From: an uncultured Granulosicoccus sp.
GTDB taxonomy: Bacteria > Pseudomonadota > Gammaproteobacteria > Granulosicoccales > Granulosicoccaceae
DNA: 64,000 nt
Assembly: GCA_947495035.1 (NCBI GenBank)
Contig: CANLXI010000021.1
Location: 1 to 64,000, forward strand
Direction of reading: 5' to 3'
Shown here: positions 61,824-64,000 of the stretch, in pieces
Numbering within the stretch: position 1 is the stretch's first letter
Layout: every line of letters starts with the position of its first letter
Position numbers and translations under genes: made by a program
Notes under the pieces: model-generated
What the model was told of the DNA's origin: nothing
What the model saw: the letters and a program-made list of their open reading frames with translations, nothing else
The model's database searches: none

Positions 61824-62348
61824 ATGCTGGAGACTCTTCTTTCAGAATTTGGTACGGATCAGGGTTTGCCGATGCTGGTCATTGCCGTGCGGGTTGCGGG
61901 AGCAGCCTTGTTCAGTGGCGTGATCGGCCTGGAGCGAGAAATACGCAAGGATACGGCTGGACTCAGGACTCATATGCTCATCGGTACGGCAGCAGCGGTC
62001 TTTGCGGTCATAACCATCGAGCTGATGCTGCTGGCGCAGGGCGATTATGGCGCGCTCAGGCTTGACCCTCTGCGTCTGGTCGAGGCGGTGACGGGCGGAG
62101 TTGCATTTCTGGCTGCCGGCATTGTCGTCTATACCAAGGGCAATGTGAAGGGGCTGACCACAGGCGCCGGCATGTGGCTGGCAGCGAGCATCGGACTTGC
62201 CTGCGGACTCGGGTACTGGTCCATTGCACTGATTGCCTGCGTTGCCGGGATCATCGTCATCGGTTTGCTGCGGCACGTGGAGGTCGCCTGCGGATCGAAG
62301 GAGCTGGCCGGGAAGTCGGTAACAGGTTCTCAGTCCTCCAGCGAATAG
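61824..62348 (+). CDS. MgtC/SapB-family membrane protein
   Basis: The 174-residue protein has four to five transmembrane segments and the N-terminal signature 'GVIGLEREIRKDTAGLRTHM', then 'FLAAGIVVYTKGNVKGLTTG' and 'WLAASIGLACGLGYW'. MgtC proteins affect growth at low magnesium, though the mechanism differs between species. Its end overlaps the convergent regulator gene by 19 bases. Confidence 0.88.
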   Translation: MLETLLSEFGTDQGLPMLVIAVRVAGAALFSGVIGLEREIRKDTAGLRTHMLIGTAAAVFAVITIELMLLAQGDYGALRLDPLRLVEAVTGGVAFLAAGIVVYTKGNVKGLTTGAGMWLAASIGLACGLGYWSIALIACVAGIIVIGLLRHVEVACGSKELAGKSVTGSQSSSE

Positions 62349-63748
62349 GGCATCAATTCGCGACTGTTCTGATCGATGGTCAACGCCCGCTTCAGCGGTG
62401 GCAAGGCGCGTTGCACACAGTGCTCCCGCTCGCAGATTCGGCAGGATATGCCGATAGGCTCGAAATTCTCCAGGGGTTGGCCGGCGAAATTGTCGCTGTA
62501 CACGAACTCATCCTTGAAACGGTATTCGCAACCCAGTGCCAATGCGTACTGCTGGGTCGGATCCTTGAAACCGCCGGTGGGTTTGTCCACGGTGCAGGCC
62601 AGACAGAGATATTGCACACCATCGGGTGTCTCGGCAAGCTGGCGAATGATCCGGCCCGGAGATTCGAACGCCCGGTGGGCATTCCACAAGGGGCAGGCGG
62701 AACCGAAGCGGGCAAATTGCAATCGTGTGGCACTGTGGCGTTTGGTGATGTTTCCTGCGCGATCAAGCCGTGCGAAGAAGATCGGTACACCTGGCAGGCC
62801 TGGTCGCTGCAGTGTACTCAAGCGGTGCGAGACCTGTTCGAGGCTGGTCTGGAAGCGATCTGCCATGTCAACCAGGTCGTGGCGCAGCTCGCGAGCCGAT
62901 TTCTGGAAGCGGGTATAGGGCATCAACAGCGCGCCGGCAAAATAGTTGGCCAGGCCGATTCGGCAGACCTTGTCGGCTTCGGCATTGCCGAACCCGGCCT
63001 TTGCGATGATGTCGTTCATCGTGTCTGCCTGTTCCAGCAGGGCTATCTGGTGGGCCATCTGAAAGGCGCGGGTAGATGCCGGATGACGCCTGTTCAAATG
63101 CAGTTGTCGAGTCTCGGGGTCATAGGTACGAATGGTCTCGTTATCTGCCAGATCAATGCCGATGCTGACCTTGTGTTGACGTCGCAAGTGTTCCATGAGC
63201 AATTGGTCGCGATCGCTGGCGCTGGCATCGAAGAGCTGCTCGGACAGGCTCTCCGCGGCCAGGTCCAGCTCGTGAATATAGTTATCGTTGAAGTGAAAGT
63301 AATCGCGCACCTGCTCATAGGACGTCGCCTGCACGATGACGCCCGCTCGGGTGATGGTGTCATCCAGTTCGGCAAGTTGGTCATGCGCGCGTCGCAGTGC
63401 CTGATGCATGGAAACCAGCGCCATGGCCACAGCCGGCGAGTTCTGACTGGCAAGACGCAGTTCCCGGCTTGAGGGGCTCCTGTCCTTCAGCAGCGGGTCG
63501 GCGAAGACTTCGGTCAGAGTTGCCAGCAGGCGATCACTGTCCTGTCTGGAGAGGCTGGCAATATCGACGGAGAAATGCTCGGCCAGACCCAGCAGTACCG
63601 TGGCGGTGGCGTGCCGCTGGTTGTTTTCCAGCTGGTTCAGATAGCTGGTGGAAATGCCCAGCCGCTCGGCAAAACGCGCTTGCGTCAGGCGGTGCTCTTC
63701 ACGCAGCGCACGCAGTTTTTCACCAATGAAGAGTTTGTGTCCTCGCAT
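62330..63748 (-). CDS. Short-chain fatty acyl-responsive regulator (ScfR/PrpR/RamB type)
   Basis: The 472-residue protein has an XRE helix-turn-helix (about 8-62: 'LRALREEHRLTQARFAERLG', 'SYLNQLENNQRHAT'), an IrrE-like domain with a degenerate metalloprotease site ('FQMAHQIALLE' in place of HExxH) and a C-terminal DUF2083 region with Cys pairs 'CLAC' and 'CRICEREHC'. Family members sense propionyl- or acetyl-CoA and control propionate, glyoxylate or acyl-CoA carboxylase genes. It is divergent from a propionyl-CoA carboxylase beta gene, which fits exactly. Confidence 0.9.
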   Translation of the reverse strand: MRGHKLFIGEKLRALREEHRLTQARFAERLGISTSYLNQLENNQRHATATVLLGLAEHFSVDIASLSRQDSDRLLATLTEVFADPLLKDRSPSSRELRLASQNSPAVAMALVSMHQALRRAHDQLAELDDTITRAGVIVQATSYEQVRDYFHFNDNYIHELDLAAESLSEQLFDASASDRDQLLMEHLRRQHKVSIGIDLADNETIRTYDPETRQLHLNRRHPASTRAFQMAHQIALLEQADTMNDIIAKAGFGNAEADKVCRIGLANYFAGALLMPYTRFQKSARELRHDLVDMADRFQTSLEQVSHRLSTLQRPGLPGVPIFFARLDRAGNITKRHSATRLQFARFGSACPLWNAHRAFESPGRIIRQLAETPDGVQYLCLACTVDKPTGGFKDPTQQYALALGCEYRFKDEFVYSDNFAGQPLENFEPIGISCRICEREHCVQRALPPLKRALTIDQNSRELMPYSLED

Positions 63749-63754
63749 TTCGCA

Positions 63755-63773
63755 AGTTTACTATTTGTAAACT
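63755..63773. promoter_or_regulatory. Operator palindrome between the fatty-acyl regulator and pccB
   Basis: AGTTTAC-TATTT-GTAAACT is a perfect 7+7 inverted repeat six bases upstream of the regulator start. A nearby TTTTGCAATATTCACAA (about 63777-63793) resembles the TTTGCAA core known for RamB/PrpR sites. The region would serve both autoregulation and control of pccB. Confidence 0.65.
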
Positions 63774-63868
63774 GTGTTTTGCAATATTCACAACGGGACG
63801 CCTTAATACAGTTGCCATGAGACTCGAAAATTGCAATGGTTGTCAGATACCAATGAGGAGTAGCAACC

Positions 63869-64000
63869 ATGAATGCCATCACGCAGGAGTTGGAGAATCG
63901 GCGAGCGAAGGCTCGTCTCGGTGGTGGGCAGGCGCGGATCGACAAGCAACATGCCAAGGGCAAGCTGACAGCGCGCGAACGCATCGATGTTCTGCTTGAT
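63869..64000 (+). CDS. pccB: Propionyl-CoA carboxylase beta subunit, N-terminal 44 codons (continues beyond window)
   Basis: The frame starts at ATG 63869 behind GAGGAG (eight bases upstream) and is still open at the window end. The N-terminus '[20 protein letters not shown]' followed by '[10 protein letters not shown]' is the conserved start of biotin-dependent acyl-CoA carboxyltransferase beta subunits, chiefly propionyl-CoA carboxylase. Divergence from a short-chain fatty-acyl regulator supports propionyl-CoA over methylcrotonyl-CoA as substrate. Confidence 0.88.
   Translation, partial: MNAITQELENRRAKARLGGGQARIDKQHAKGKLTARERIDVLLD

Overview
The window reads as one continuous stretch of a free-living, probably marine, gammaproteobacterial chromosome. 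It is moderately GC-rich and densely coded, with many overlapping start/stop junctions. The marine, gammaproteobacterial placement (a Granulosicoccus-like organism would fit) is an inference from content: alginate-oligosaccharide uptake with a PL15 lyase, taurine dissimilation through taurine dehydrogenase and Xsc, L-threonate catabolism, a dimethylglycine/sarcosine-type dehydrogenase, TRAP transporters and a Tus-like replication-termination protein. I saw no tRNA, rRNA, CRISPR array, insertion sequence or prophage.

Layout. 1-4.8 kb: the 3' part of a giant Asp-rich thrombospondin-type-3 (Ca-binding) repeat protein. It runs through a sorting-signal-like tail straight into an outer-membrane beta-barrel/OmpA module. 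4.8-7.9 kb: a solute-binding-like protein, a LysE-type exporter and DapA. 8.1-14.9 kb: a thiamin operon on the minus strand (thiD-thiZ-thiX-thiY-tenA-thiO-thiS-thiG-thiE) led by a TPP riboswitch and closed by a terminator. 15.4-19.4 kb: a phosphatase-like/sulfide:quinone-reductase-like fusion, a SulP anion transporter and a VOC protein. 19.6-20.6 kb: a Tus homologue. 20.6-24 kb: an agmatinase-family enzyme, an alpha/beta hydrolase and a HemN-like radical SAM protein with an unusual Cys spacing. 24.4-26.7 kb: a membrane-bound PAS-GGDEF-EAL protein.

27.1-34.3 kb is an alginate-oligomer locus: FCD regulator, AlgS, AlgM1, AlgM2, an AlgQ with about 200 central residues missing in frame, and a PL15 oligoalginate lyase. 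34.7-39.5 kb: a hybrid histidine kinase, a dimethylglycine-dehydrogenase-like FAD/GcvT protein and an OhrR-like regulator. 39.7-43.2 kb: the complete L-threonate route (LtnD, OtnK, OtnC, OtnI). 43.3-51.9 kb: a cluster I cannot assign to a known pathway (SDR, HutC-type repressor, spermidine/putrescine-type ABC transporter, divergent HisD paralogue, APH-fold kinase), tied together by two TGTATATACA operators. 52.2-61.6 kb: taurine use, with tauXY, xsc and a TauZ-like exporter on the minus strand, divergent from a tauKLM TRAP transporter, a UspA protein and a cupin on the plus strand. 61.8-64 kb: an MgtC-like protein, a short-chain fatty acyl regulator (ScfR/PrpR type) and, divergent from it, the first codons of a propionyl-CoA carboxylase beta subunit.

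Two patterns cut across the regions. Three solute-binding-protein genes are each followed by a strong hairpin before the next gene. Four intergenic gaps carry unrelated short tandem repeats (units of 7-12 bp). The most promising lead for an undescribed system is the HutC/HisD-like/APH cluster. Next are the fused sorting-signal/OmpA protein, the deleted AlgQ, and the Tus-like protein.
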